Positions 39,731-51,323 are shown, counted from the stretch's first letter. The stretch: 64,000 bases of DNA from Diphasiastrum complanatum (GCA_029204225.1 CM055103.1:57270705-57334704), one strand, 5' to 3'. Made by a program: numbers and translations. The notes: generated by a model from the letters alone, not told the origin.

Positions 39731-40997
39731 ACAATAAGAATTCTTATTTCTCTTGCTTGTTTTTTCAAGTGGAAGGTGTTCGAATTAGATGTATCCAATG
39801 CTTTTCTAAATGGTTATCTTGAGGAGGAGATCTATATGGAACAACCTCAAGGATTCATCAAGGATGAGTCCAAAGTGTGCTTGCTCTTCAAAAGTCTTTA
39901 TTGACTCAAGCAAGCACCAAGATCATGGTATTCAAGACTTAATTCTTTTCTTTCTAGGATTTACTCTTAGTGACTATGATCCTTCCATGTATCTAAAGTT
40001 TGTTGATAGCAATATTTTCATTCTTCTAATTTATGTTGATGACATTATTCTTTTTGGAAGTTGTATCAAGCTAGTTGATGAAACCAAGCTAGCACTTGGA
40101 TGTGAGTTTAAAATGCAAGATCTAGGAGAGATGCATTACATCATAGGCCTAGAAATTGATTCTTATGAAAATCATGTCTTTATATGCCAATCTAGATATG
40201 CTCACTCTATGTTGAAAAAATTTCATATGGAAAATTCTAAGAGCATAGATACTCCAATGGAGCAAATTGTAAAAGATCCTAATAAAGGTGATGAAAGATC
40301 CTTTGAGGACATCACACTTTTTAGGAGTCTTGTAGGCTCCTTGATTTGGCTTACCATTACTAGGCCCGATCTAAGTTTTTGTGTGCACAAATTGAGTCAA
40401 TTTTTGCAAGATCCTAAGATCCATCATTGGAAGATGGCCAAGAGGATTCTAAGATATGTATCTTCATCTTGTGATTATGGTCTACTCTATAAAAGTGAAG
40501 ATCTATCCATTATTGGCTACTCGGATTCGGACTTTGCAAGTGACAAGATGGATCGAAAGTCTATTAGTGCATACACTATCTTTCTTGGAGGCAATCTAAT
40601 ATCTTGGCTTTCCAAAAATCAAGATACTATATCTCTCTCTTCATGTGAGGCCGAGTACAAAGCACTCACTACAACTACCAAAGAAGTGCTTTGGATCAAG
40701 AGGTTATTAATGGAGCTAAAGTGCATTAAGGAGGATGATCTACCAATGATCAAGTGTGATAACATCTCGTCCCAAGCTCTTGCCAATAATCCCATATTTC
40801 ATGCAAGAAGCAAGCACATAGAAGTGGCACACCTTTTTGTGAGAGAAAAGCTTATTGGAGGAGAAATCTATTTGGAGCATGTCAACTCGTCCTCTTGTAT
40901 TGCCGATCTACTCACCAAGCCTTTGAGCAAAAGTGCTTTCATAAAGCATAGATCTAATCTTGGAGTTATATCAAGATCAATGCTCAAATCTTCATAG
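39731..40997 (+). pseudogene. Copia RT palm to RNase H, element L
   Basis: TIRILISLACFFKWKVFELD, VSNAFLNGYLEEEIYMEQ, then a TGA and frame change near 39900 in the YGLKQAP motif, and a long open frame with LLIYVDDIILFG, FKMQDLGEMHYIIGLEI, ITRPDLSFCVHKLSQF, SDSDFASDKMDRKS, ISLSSCEAEYKAL, FHARSKHIEVAHLFVRE and terminal ISRSMLKSS. Close relative of element G. A TTTTTTAGGAGGAG tract precedes the right LTR. Confidence 0.9.
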
Positions 40998-41015
40998 ATA
41001 ATTTTTTAGGAGGAG

Positions 41016-41506
41016 TGTGAAGAATTGAAAAAGATTATCTATGTTGGATATAGGGGTCTTATGTTTTTTACATCAAGCATCTAGGTGTAGGATGTTGATA
41101 GGAATAAATTTAGCATAGATGGCAAATTATGCATTTCCACTTGTAATGCCACTATTGAGCCAAAATAGAGTAAGAGACTAAACACGTGCCAATTAGAGTG
41201 TAGACAAGTGTAAAGCTTTTGTTTGATGAATTCCAAGAGGTCCAATAGGATTTAGAGGTGGAACCTTGTGAGGTCCAATAGGAAATTGAGGTGTGCTTGA
41301 ATATAGTCCAATAGAATTAAGAGGTGCATGGATCAATGGTCCAATAGGATCAAGAGGTGACAAAGTATGGTCCAATTATGGTTAAGCATAGTGGTAGCTC
41401 GTGGATCTACTAGTATCTTTGTACTCCTCATTTTGGATCTAATTGATTTGGTGATTTTATGGATTTTGTGAGTTATTGGATTTCTAGCTTTCTCTCTCTA
41501 CCCGAG
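41016..41506 (+). repeat. Right LTR of element L
   Basis: TGTGAAGAATTGAAAAAG... to CTACCCGAG; the true end may extend to TTCCCACA at about 41552. Confidence 0.8.
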
Positions 41507-43311
41507 GAGAGCAACTTGTTTTTACTTAGATTATTTTTTGAATACTTCCCACACGTGTGAATTCAACAAGGAGAACTTAATACAAGTACGTATAGTCAAT
41601 AGTCAATAAATGATCCCCACAAATCCCCAATAGTTCTTGTATAGGAAAAATATGGGTTTAATGACTTGCAGGCACTAAAATTTAGTGATCTCAATTTGTT
41701 GGGTCGTGGAAGAAATCCTTTGTCATTTTTGCTTCCAATTTTTCAATGGGACTACATCTTTGGCTTCTCCAGAACTCTTTGAGATCAAGTGCAAAATGGG
41801 TTCCATAAGCCTAGGTGCCACACCTCATTGTTTTTCATTTTCCTGGAGATTTTTACATCACTGTCTGCTAGCATAGGGTGTGTTTATGCACTTTCCAAAT
41901 CACCATCTCAATCTGTAGGTGGATTGCAAACTTTCCAGATTCTTTGTGGATCTTCATATCACTTTTATTCCTACGATGGGGCACTTTCAATATACTTTAC
42001 CAAATAATATTCAAATAATCACCAAGTTCCATATTTTTATATTGTCTTTCCTCTAGTACAATTCCGCCAAATCTCTTTATATCTTATTTGTCCAATTTCC
42101 AAAAACCGAATCACTTTTTAGAGCATCAATACTTATTCTTTTTATTAGTTTTTTAATTCTTAGTTGGATCTTTTCGGGGATTTAGCCTTCCTACAATAGA
42201 TTGCTTTCATTTCCTCTTTACAAATTGTAAATAGGATATTTGGAAGGTATGGAAAGTAGAAATCCAGCCTATAAGTTTCCAGACACTTCAGATGTTTTAT
42301 GTTTTGGCATGCATTATTCAAGATCTAATCATATTGATGTGTTTCCACAATAGGCCACTCCGTTTACTTTACAGCTTCGATTAGATATATACAAATTAGA
42401 GTATTGCAATCTACGTATTTCGGTTTATCATCATGCTGGTTATACTTGAGGATAGCCATATTGCTTTCGTCTAGAAATTCAAAGATACACAATTGATTGC
42501 TTAAGATCTTAGCTCTATTGAGTCGGATTTCAGATCGATGAATTGCTCCACATAAGTGTAGAGTAGACCAGTGTGCTATACTAGTTGTACTTCAATAATA
42601 GGTGCCTATCTTTCAACAATGAAGTAGAGTAGATCAATGTGGTCATTCCAGTTAAAATATAAACACCTAGCATTGAGGGATATCTATTTACGTATGTGAC
42701 ATGGATATGGTTATCTATAGATGAGACACAAATCTCTAAGGTTGAGATATGGGTGCATATATCTACACAAGTCATAGGAAGATGTAAATGAGAGTCAAGC
42801 ACTCTCGACCTTTCACATTTCTCTTCATCCTACAGTGACTTGATCCATCACTACTTACTCCTCACATATATGGCTAGATGTACATTCTTCATCATTTCCT
42901 ACTAATATTGCAGTGCATTCAAGTGCTATAGAACTAGCTTGAAGCCTATTTCGCACACTGAGCCACTCCTAATACTTTTAGATGACAATCTTTGCCCATT
43001 AAGTTAGGTTGGGTATGATTTTTATATTTCGAATATGACATTCATAGTCCACACTATTGTATTCGATTCTATTTTCTTGTTCTTGGTTAACTAGCAATCA
43101 CATTCTTCTATGTTGCTATAGATTATCCAAGGTGCCTACATGTCAGATTCTCTTTAAAATCAACTTACAAATAGCAGTATACCATACGCAGATTGATCTC
43201 AAATCTCAAACTTTATTTAATTCTCAGCAAGTACATTGCATGATCAAGCATGAAACCCTATGGATATGGTTGCCTTGTCTCCTCCCAAAGTTTGTTGCAT
43301 AGAAAGTGATG
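41507..43311. other. Unrecognised sequence
   Basis: Short frames without motifs. An ACACGTGTGA motif lies at 41551-41560. Confidence 0.5.
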
Positions 43312-43316
43312 AGGAG

Positions 43317-43674
43317 TGCTACGAGCACGTAACCAGTGCCGAACCCTAGAGAATACGGGAGGTCAGATACCATAGTCAGGGTCGTGTCCAGCGTACACGA
43401 CCAATAGGACAAGACAGTGTGAGTAGTGTGCCCCGGCACGGTCCATAGCCATGGCGGGCCTAACACAGCCTAGGGACCCTGTCAGCAAGATAGGGCCCCA
43501 CGTTGGGTCCCGACGTGCAGTTGGCCACGTCAGTGCCACATGGCCGACACTTGGCAGTATCCATGCTACCAGTCCTCACACTGGGCTAGGAGGGGCTTAC
43601 TCCATATCATGGAGTAGGCAAGGTTGGGTGGATCAATTAGTGTTTGCCCTACTGTGGTGTTAGGATCTCTTATA
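43317..43674 (+). repeat. 5' LTR of element M
   Basis: 358 bp starting TGCTACGAGC; ends TCTCTTATA where the 3' copy has TCTCTTACA. GC-richer than its surroundings. Confidence 0.7.
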
Positions 43675-44336
43675 CTGGAATTACTTGTTTTTTGGATCAG
43701 ATTTGACTCAGATTAGTAGAACTAGGTCGCTGCAAAATCAACTTCCAACTCGAATTTTTCAGAGCTAAATCCATCAAATCTGATCTGATTTCTATCGGAA
43801 ATCAATGGACAAGGCCAGCGCTGGACAGAGGGGAGGAGGACTCATCCCTGAATTTTTCTGATTTTTAGAATCTTTTACACCAGATTTTGTGCCTACAGAC
43901 TAGCGATCACGGTGTTGAAAAAAAATTTAGAATTTCAGATCAGTCTTGGGCCTCAAATCAGAGGAATTTTGGCCAAACGGGTTGTTGTCCAATCAGCGAG
44001 GGTAGGGAGCTACAAAACTCGGAAGTTCTTGCACTTTTTTTGGTCTTTTACTCGGTTTGTTGAAGCCCCAAGTCTGCAAACAGATCAGTGAGCAGTCCTC
44101 CTCAGAAGTCTGAAAATTTTGAACCATTTTTGGAGCCTCAAACTTGGATTTTCCGGGACAGCAGGTCTGAAATTTATTGTGGAAGAGTTGAAAAAATTCT
44201 TCTGCATATTTTCTTTGGAAGTACAGTCCTCAAAAACAGCTAAGTTTTCTTTCCCTCCTTTGTACAGTTATAAATTAGTCTTTTCGACTTTTTTTTTTGA
44301 GAGCAAACGTCAGACACCCCTTTTTTATCTCTGAAA
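43675..44336 (+). other. Leader of element M
   Basis: About 660 bp between LTR and gag ATG; no obvious tRNA-Met primer site was recognised. Confidence 0.5.
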
Positions 44337-45495
44337 ATGACCACTTCTCCGGGACCTGATCAACCCCTGACAAGAGGCATTGATGAATTAGAAACGGAAT
44401 CTCTGAGGTTCAGTAAGGGGAAAGAACCCATGGAAGTTGAAGAACAGGAGCAATTCGTCGAAGAACTTGACGAATTGGTTACCAAGGAGCAGTTTCTCCA
44501 TTTGGTAACAGAGGTGGATGAACTGAAATTGGCTTTAGCCAATTTCAAGTCTAGTGTGGATGACTCGTTCGCTGAACTCAAAGGCTTGATTTTAAGTTCC
44601 GCGAAAGGAAGCCTTCCCTCCACTTCTCAGTTGTCCCCTTCTCCACTTCCATCAGTTGCGGGTGAGCCTATGCGGTCTCACCCGAGTGTCTTTAAAGACT
44701 TAAAGCCTCCTACTTTTCTTGGGGAAGAGAAGGATAGAAACGTAGATATTCTACACACCTTCCTCAGCAAATGGAAGAACATTCATGCTCTTAAACAGAC
44801 CCCTGACCATTTGCAAGCTATTGAGGCCAGTCTTTCCCTAGGGCCCATGGCCTATAAGTGGTGGTTGAATCTCCAGGAGACTGGGCAAACTCCCCGTCAT
44901 GGAAATCTTTTGAAGAGGCCTTCCTAAGAGAATTTCTACCTGAAAACGAACTTGATAGAGCCTGGGAATCCTGGGAGAAAATAGTAATGGACAAATCATT
45001 AATCCAATATATCTCACAGTATCGAGAAGCAATTTTAAAGATATAAAATATGGATGATTATCAGAAAATTAGAGGATTTGTCCATGGCCTTAAAGATGAA
45101 TATAAAGTAGAGGTTCAGAGAAACTTGCCCACTACCCTAGAGCAAGCTCTCAAATATGCTCAAATATATGATGATTCAGTGGGTAGGAAGAGGGCAAAAC
45201 AGTAGCCTCTTTCTGAGCAGATTCCTCAGAAAGAATTTCAATTAAAAAGAAATTTTTAAAAAGAAAGAAAGAAGATAAAGTTGAGAGTGAAGCTCCTCAG
45301 AAACGCCCATCACTAATACAGCCCTTAAAACCAAAAGATTTTGAGAAAGCCAAACAAGAATGTTTGTGCTTTGTGTGCATGGGCAAAGGACACATAGTCA
45401 GACAGTGTCCTAAGGGGCCTTTCACTAAAAAAGATAAAAAAGATAAGAAACAAGTTCATCTTGTTCAGCAGACCATGAACATTGTTGCCAGCTAA
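44337..45495 (+). pseudogene. Gypsy gag with zinc knuckle, element M
   Basis: ATG at 44337. MTTSPGPDQPLTRGIDELET, acidic helical region (VEEQEQFVEELDELVTKEQF), then VFKDLKPPTFLGEEKDRNVD and AYKWWLNLQETG of the gag core. A frameshift near 44925 follows; SWKSFEEAFLREFLPENE, FVHGLKDEYKVEVQRNLP and an intact CX2CX4HX4C knuckle (CFVCMGKGHIVRQC, 45367-45408) continue in other frames, with a TAG before it. Confidence 0.85.
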
Positions 45496-45971
45496 CCTCT
45501 GCAATGCTAGTGAGACCCTTCAGCTTTGGGCCACATGACCTCGTACATATGCATGGAAAAGTTGGTAACCAGTCAGTCAGAGTTATGGTTGATGATGGGA
45601 CGACCCATAATTTCATCAACTACACCCTTGTTAAAAAACTCAGACTTCCAGAAGTACCTAGTCAGCATAGGTACATAGTTTCATTAGCTAAGAGTAAAGA
45701 TAAGAAAATTTGGGAAACTATGGTAAGTAATCTAAATCTTGGTATTCAGGGGTACCAAGATGAAATAAACTTTTAGATAATGCACTTGGATTGTACAGAC
45801 ATTGTTCTCGAGAGAGATTGGCTCTACAGGTTAGGACCTTCCCTCCACAGAAATTATCAGGAGAACACCTTCAGCTTTCAGCATAAAGGCCAAGAGATCC
45901 AGTTGCATGGGGAGCATGATGTTCCCAACAGCCCTATGGTCTGCAGTTCAGAGCACCTAGCAGAAAGGTAG
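45496..45971 (+). pseudogene. Gypsy aspartic protease, element M
   Basis: MHGKVGNQSVRVMVDDGTTH with NFINYTLVKKL is the retropepsin motif (usual DSGATHNFI; here DDGTTHNFI, keeping the catalytic Asp). HLDCTDIVLERDWLYRLGP (usual MxxxDVILGxDWL) follows. One TAG between the two. Confidence 0.8.
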
Positions 45972-46810
45972 ATCATGTAATAAACCTAGTACCAAGTACA
46001 ACACCTGTTTCTAAACCTCCGTATCGGGTCAGCCGAATAGAGGATGAAGAAATCACTAGGCAGCAAACAAATTATCTTGGGAAAGGCCAAATTCAGACCA
46101 GTAGTTCACCATGGGCCTCACCAGTCCTTTTGGTGAAAAAGAAAGAGGGGTCTATGCGTCTTTGCGTAGATTATAGAGCCCTCAATAAAGTCACAATTAC
46201 AAATAAATACCCAATGCCTCGAACTGATGAGTTGTTTGACCAACTCGACGAGGCTAAGTTTTTCAGTAAAATAGACCTAAGATCGGGATATCATCAAGCC
46301 TGTATAAATTCGAAAGATGTCCCGAAAGCAGCTTGTAGGACTCGTCATGGTCATTATGAGTTTAAGGTGATGCCTTTTGGGCACACAAATGCTCCAGCTA
46401 CCTTTATGACCTTGATGAACAATGTCCTCACACCATACTTGGGTAAGTAGTCGTATTTTTAGATGACATCCTCGTCTACAGCAAAAAGAGGAAGGACCAT
46501 CTTAAATACCTCAGAAAGGTGTTTTGATTGCTTAGAAAGCATAAACTTTATGCTAAAAAACCTAAGTGTGAATTCTTCGTTGAAGAAGTAGCTTATTTGG
46601 GTCACATTATCTCGGCAGATGGGATTAAGATGGACCCAAATAAGGTCAAGGCCATACTCAGTTGGCTGAGACCTCAGAACCTTTTAGAGCTTCAAATATT
46701 TCTTGGTTTGGTGGGATATTACAGACAATTTGTCGAGGAATATGCTCAGATAGCAGTTCCCATGACAAATTTTCTTAAGGGGAAGGAAAAGGAGTTCATT
46801 TGGGAGTCCG

Positions 46811-46811
<1 letters not shown>
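45972..46811 (+). pseudogene. Gypsy reverse transcriptase, element M
   Basis: [47 protein letters not shown] (catalytic Asp), [12 protein letters not shown], then after a break FLDDILVYSK (catalytic pair) and KPKCEFFVEEVAYLGHII, FLGLVGYYRQFVEEYA. Ends abruptly at FIWE where a GA tract starts. Confidence 0.9.

Positions 46812-46891
<80 letters not shown>
46812..46891 (+). repeat. (GA)n microsatellite inside gypsy pol
   Basis: About 80 bp of GA between RT and RNase H. About 85 bp of non-homologous sequence follows before pol similarity resumes. Confidence 0.95.
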
Positions 46892-46895
<4 letters not shown>

Positions 46896-46974
46896 CTGAA
46901 ATATTTGTTCTAGATCTTTTTCAGGTAGGGATGGATTGACCCATAACATACTTGAAGTTATTCATTTACACTGG

Positions 46975-48150
46975 AAACGAAGGGACAGCCATGTACCTCC
47001 AAATGGAAGCAAACGTTGTCCATGTCCAAACAGACTTAGCTACAACACCAGTTTTAAAGGTCGTCGACCCCAATCAGCCATTTGTGGTCGAAATAGATGC
47101 TAGTAACTTTGTAGTTAGTCTATACTAACTCAGAGTGGACGACCAGTTGCATTCGAGAGTAAAAAATTTGAGCCAGCACAGACTAGGTACAGTGCCTATG
47201 AAAAGGAAATCTTTTTTATAGTTCATGCCCTTAAGACTTGGAGGCATTATTTGTATGGTGCCAACTTTGAGGTCCTGACAAACCATGAAAGTCTCAAATA
47301 CCTTTGCAATCAACCTGAGCTCAGAGGTTGGAAAGCTCGTTGGGGGTGAGTTAATGCAAGAGTTTGATATGTCTATCAAATATAGACGGGGGAAATTCAA
47401 TACATAGAAGCAGATGCCCTTAGTAGGATGCCTATGATAAACGAGCTGAGTTTTACTCAGATTCGTACTGAGTTACTCGAGTCCTTGAGAGGGAAGTGCC
47501 AACACGATGCATTCTTCTCTACTATCTGGAACTCAATCTAGAGCAGACAGTTACAAACTCCAGAACCAGTTCCCGAGGCTGGTGCCAATTCATCCAAGAA
47601 TACGGCAGCTTCCGTTGAGGATAATGAGTCCGAGTATACGTCAGATGACGTTGAGGATTCTAAGCCTGTATTATCCAAGCAAACCCCAGTGGTTGAGGGT
47701 CAGTTGACTCAAGGATTCAAATGGAAACAGTATTCCATTCAGGATGAGTACTTGCTCTATAGAGATAGAGTATGTGTCCTCAATTCAGAGGATTATAGGC
47801 AGCAGGTCCTATATGAGTGTCATGACAGTCCTAGTGCAGGGCACTCAGGCATTTAGAAGACCTATGAGCTTCTTCGTAGGCAATTTTCTGGCCCAGTATA
47901 AAAAAGGACGTCCAACAATATGTAACCAGTTGCCAGAAATGTCAAGTAAATAAAGCAGAGTGTTTAAAGGCAGGAGGGTTGTTACAACCCTTAGATAACC
48001 AGCTGGTAAATGGGAGAGTATCTCCATGGATTTTATGGTGTGCCTAAAACCCAAAAGGGTAATGACACTATACGGGTCACAGTTGACCGTCTGAAAATAA
48101 ATGACTATGCTAAAGTTAATCCATAGGTTACTTTGACCCAAAAGGTCGAG
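46975..48150 (+). pseudogene. Gypsy RNase H and integrase N-part, element M
   Basis: PFVVEIDASNFVV, GRPVAFESKKFEPAQ, RYSAYEKEIFFIVHALKTWR, HYLYGANFEVLTNHESLKYL (RNase H), then IEADALSRMP, VLYECHDSPSAGHSGI and the CQKCQVNKA zinc half, and finally the start of the integrase core (KTQKGNDTIRVTVDRL). Many stops. The rest of the core is missing where Copia N begins. Confidence 0.8.
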
Positions 48151-48155
48151 ATTTG

Positions 48156-48519
48156 TGTAACCATGGGTGTTTAGTTATTTAGGCCATCTTAAGTTTGTCT
48201 TAAGTTCAGTTGGACCCAATTTTGGTCATGTACTGACTCATGGGTCCTTAGGGGTCTAATTTTGTTTAGGGGCCCTATCTTGACTTTTCGGGGTGCCCTA
48301 CATTTAGTAAGTATTTTTCCTTAGGGTTTGGTGGCATTTGGCCACATCCAGGTAGAGTACTTAGATGCTCATTGTGTATTCCATTTGTACAGTTTGGCTA
48401 AGCATTGCTCTCCATTGCTCTTGTTGTTGTTTTCTCTCTCTCTCTCTTAGAGTTGGCGCCCAGCCTCTTCTCTCTTGTTTCTTGTGGAGATTGATTGACT
48501 TGTCTCTTGCTTTCCTACA
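48156..48519 (+). repeat. 5' LTR of element N
   Basis: About 364 bp, TGTAACCATGGG...TTTCCTACA (start could be 48154). CT-rich run before the end. Confidence 0.65.
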
Positions 48520-48532
48520 TGGTATCAGAGCT
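48520..48532 (+). promoter_or_regulatory. Primer-binding site of element N (tRNA-iMet)
   Basis: TGGTATCAGAGCT directly after the LTR. Confidence 0.9.
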
Positions 48533-48958
48533 ACCGAATTTGTTTGTTGGCGCCCTACCAGAAGAGGAGCTTCTCTGCTTTTTGTTGTGAAATTTCAGCA
48601 TCTTGCTGATCTTTTCAAGTGGAGTTTGGATCAGCTTTTTTGTCTCTTTTCAGGTTGAAAGAGGGCGGCCATCAGAGATCTTGGAGGAGCAATTTTTGGC
48701 ACTCAAAAATCAGAATCTCAAATCTGATTTTTATGCAACCAGTTTTCAGCAAGTTTTGTTTGGAGGAGGGCACCCAAAAATCTGCTACTGATTTTTGGTT
48801 GTGGTGTCTCCTTATCTTGCTGTTTTTGTTTTCAGGTTTGCATTTGTGTAGGAAGGCGCCCAAAATTCAGCAAACCCTATTCAGGGTTAGGTCAACTTGT
48901 GGCTAGAAATTTGCAGATTCTCAGCAAGTAGTAGGGCGCTTTCAATAGCCCTATTGGA
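48533..48958 (+). other. Leader of element N, gag absent
   Basis: No gag motif is present; the element passes from leader-like sequence to the protease region. Confidence 0.6.
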
Positions 48959-50170
48959 GTGTGTGTTGATCACACTATTATGACTTCTCGCAAAGAAGCA
49001 TCCACTAAATCAGTGAAAGTGCAAAATGGAAGTAAGGTACGATGTGCGGATGATGCATCTTATTCTATTCATGGAATTGGAATTGTAGCCATCATTTTGC
49101 CTAATGGTGAAGAAAAGTACATTAAGAATGTGCTTTATGTTCCAAGAATCAAAAAGAATCTTCTTTCGGTTTCAACTATGTTGAGTTCAAAGAAGATAAG
49201 TGTCTTGTCAAGGACTAGTTGTTGAGTTCAAAGAAGATAAGTGTCTTGTCAAGGATCCTAAAAGATCACTCTTGATTGTTTCGGGAACAATGCATGCTGG
49301 CTTATTCATTATGGATACCTATGAGCGACGAATTCCCTCTACATGTCTTGTTGCTTCTACATCACAATCATTGGAGTTGGCTGAATTGTGGCACGCAAGG
49401 TTTGGGCATCTCAACTTTGCAAGTTTGAAGAAGCTGAAGACATTTAAATATGGTAGAAGACATTCTTACAATTGAGCAGCCGGAAGGGCATGTATGCGAG
49501 GGGTGCATACTTGGAAAGTTTCAAAGGAAAACTTTTCCAATTGATGGAACTATAGGGGTTCTTGATAAATTTGATTTGGTTCATAGTGATATTTGTGGTC
49601 CAATGAGGACCGAATCCATTGGAAAGTGCATCTATTTTGTGACTTTTATTGATGACTTTTCCCGTTTTACATGGATCGATCCTATGAAGGCTAAATCAGA
49701 AGTTTTTCAACGTTTCAAAGATTTTCTAGCAATGGTGGAAAATCAATTTGGGCATTCTTTGAAGACCCTATGCACCGATCGAGGAGGGGAATACATTAAG
49801 AATATGTTCGGTGCATTTCTTCAAGAAAAGGGAATTCTACATCAAATGACAACTCCCTATACGCCTCAACAAAATGGTGTTGCCGAGCGAAAGAATCGCA
49901 CACTTATGGAGATGGCCTGTTGCATGCTCAATGCAAAGGGGCTGCCTCACAAGTTTTGGGCTGAAGTGGTTATAACGGCAGCATACATAAGCAATCGTTG
50001 TCCTACTAAAGCATTGAAAGTATTAACTCTTTATGAAGTTTGGTATAGAAAGAAGCCTACAATCTCTCATTTTTGCATTTTTGGTTGTACGGCTTATTCT
50101 TTTGTTCCAAATAAACTTCGTACAAAGCTTGAGGATAGAGTTAAATGCATTTTTGTTGGCTATAGTAGTG
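48959..50170 (+). pseudogene. Copia protease and integrase, element N
   Basis: Protease-region remains (SVKVQNGSKVRCADD, IKNVLYVPRIKKNLLSVS), then a 33-bp duplication that breaks the frame, AELWHARFGHLNFASLKKL, HVCEGCILGKFQRKTF (HHCC), LVHSDICGP, FIDDFSRFTWI, CTDRGGEYIKNMF, TPQQNGVAERKNRTL (all three catalytic acidic residues visible) and FGCTAYSFVP..CIFVGYSS. The DSGA protease motif itself is not intact. Confidence 0.85.
49181..49254 (+). repeat. 33-bp tandem duplication
   Basis: Identical 33-bp units at 49181-49213 and 49222-49254, separated by ACTAGTTG. The insertion shifts the protease-integrase frame. Confidence 0.9.
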
Positions 50171-50989
50171 TTGTACAAGAAGGAAAAAGAATGCTACATT
50201 GCGCAGATTTTGAAGCGGTTCAAGATGGAAGATTGCAAGCCGGTTGCTACACCTATTGAGACAGGCCTGAAATTAAGTAGTCAAGGTAATGGTGAACCAT
50301 TTAATACTACTTAATTTTGTCAAGCTATTTGCTGTCTCATTTACCTATGTAATTCAAGACCGGACATTTCTTATAGTGTCTCACTCATGAGTCAATTCAT
50401 GCATGTCCCGATGACATCACATTGGAAAGCATTGAAGAGGATCTTTCGATATCTTCAAGAAACAAGAAGTCATGGACTGGTTTTTCCTGCTTGTGATGAT
50501 GCATGTTTGGTTGGTTTTAGTGACTTGAATTGGGGTGGAGATCAAGACACTAGACGATCTACAAGTGGACATTGCTTTTTCTATGGAAATTCTGCAATTT
50601 CTTGGTCAAGTAAAAAGTAGCCCACTGTTGCTACTTCTTCTAGTGAGGCAAAATATAGAGCGATATTTTCAGCCACAACAAAGTGTTTATGGTTGAGAAG
50701 ACTACTTGTTGACATGAAGTTTGGCGAGCCCTCAGCCACTCTTATCTTGAGTGATAGTCAAAGTGCTATTGCCATTGCTCAGAATCCTATTTTTCATGTG
50801 AGGACGAAGCACATCAAGATCCATTATCACTTTGTTTGGGAGAGACTTCATGATGGCGACATTTTACTTGAATATTGTCCTACGGAGGATAATATTGCGG
50901 ACCTCTTCACTAAGGCATTGCCTAGAGTCAGATTTGAAGCTTTATGCAAAGCTTTAAATTTAATACCACGTGGTGGTTTTATTACATAG
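50171..50989 (+). pseudogene. Copia RT C-terminus and RNase H, element N
   Basis: After GYSS the sequence jumps to the late RT region (ILKRFKMEDCKPVATPIETG), losing the YVDD domain. Then SRPDISYSVSLMSQFMHVP, ALKRIFRYLQETRSHGL, FSDLNWGGDQDTRRSTSG, ATSSSEAKYRAI, SDSQSAIAIAQNPIFHVRTK and NIADLFTKALPRVRF, ending at TAG near 50989. Confidence 0.85.
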
Positions 50990-51017
50990 TGAAGATTTCA
51001 GTTTTTGCATTGTCTCC

Positions 51018-51180
51018 GACGTGCAGTCGGCCACGTCAGTGCCACGTGGCCGACACTTGGCAGTATGCATGCTACCAGTCCTCACACTGGGCTAGGAGGG
51101 GCTTACTCCGTATCAGGGAGTAGGCAAGGTTGGGTGGATCAATTAGTGTTTGCCCTGTTGTGGTGTTAGGATCTCTTACA
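51018..51180 (+). repeat. Truncated 3' LTR of element M
   Basis: 163 bp nearly identical to 43512-43674; begins CCGACGTGCAGTCGGCC and ends TCTCTTACA before AGGAG. Confidence 0.85.
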
Positions 51181-51323
51181 AGGAGTGCCTCTCTCTAGGC
51201 TCACTTATACACAATCCTCAAGCACTCCTTAACCTTGACACATCCTAACATCACAACATGGCAAACTCCATGCACATTCGGCGCTTGTCACTTGGCAGTA
51301 CCTTGACACATAGGCAATAGGTT

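Larger units (their letters stand above)
38227..41506 (+). mobile_element. Copia element L, internally deleted
   Basis: Direct LTR repeats of 491 bp (38227-38717 and 41016-41506) differing at about 11-12 sites by eye (2-3%). Gag, protease and the first part of integrase are absent: the left LTR copy runs directly into mid-integrase. The left LTR begins after AGGAG and the right shared segment is followed by AGGAG minus its first bases, but the true LTR end is unclear because the shared part does not end in CA. Confidence 0.85.
48156..51017 (+). mobile_element. Copia element N, nested in M, defective
   Basis: 5' LTR 48156-48519, primer-binding site, then protease, integrase and RNase H remains to 50989. 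Gag, most of RT and the whole 3' LTR are missing. Its right edge at about 51017 joins the middle of the M 3' LTR, so one deletion probably removed both the N 3' LTR and part of the M LTR. Confidence 0.75.
43317..51180 (+). mobile_element. Gypsy element M with nested Copia
   Basis: 5' LTR 43317-43674, gag-protease-RT-RNase H-integrase to about 48150, then nested Copia N, then the last 163 bp of the 3' LTR (51018-51180). AGGAG flanks both ends (43312-43316 and 51181-51185), consistent with a 5-bp target duplication. Domain order (integrase last) is that of Ty3/Gypsy. Confidence 0.8.

Noticed and set aside
41507-43311. Search for tRNA genes or a host gene between elements L and M
   Set aside because: No cloverleaf-compatible A/B boxes or coding signal could be made out by eye.
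43451-43663. 70-codon plus frame in GC-rich sequence
   Set aside because: Lies within the element M LTR (repeated at 51018-51180) and has no motif.
46746-46949. Ser-Leu repeat frame
   Set aside because: Translation of the GA microsatellite.
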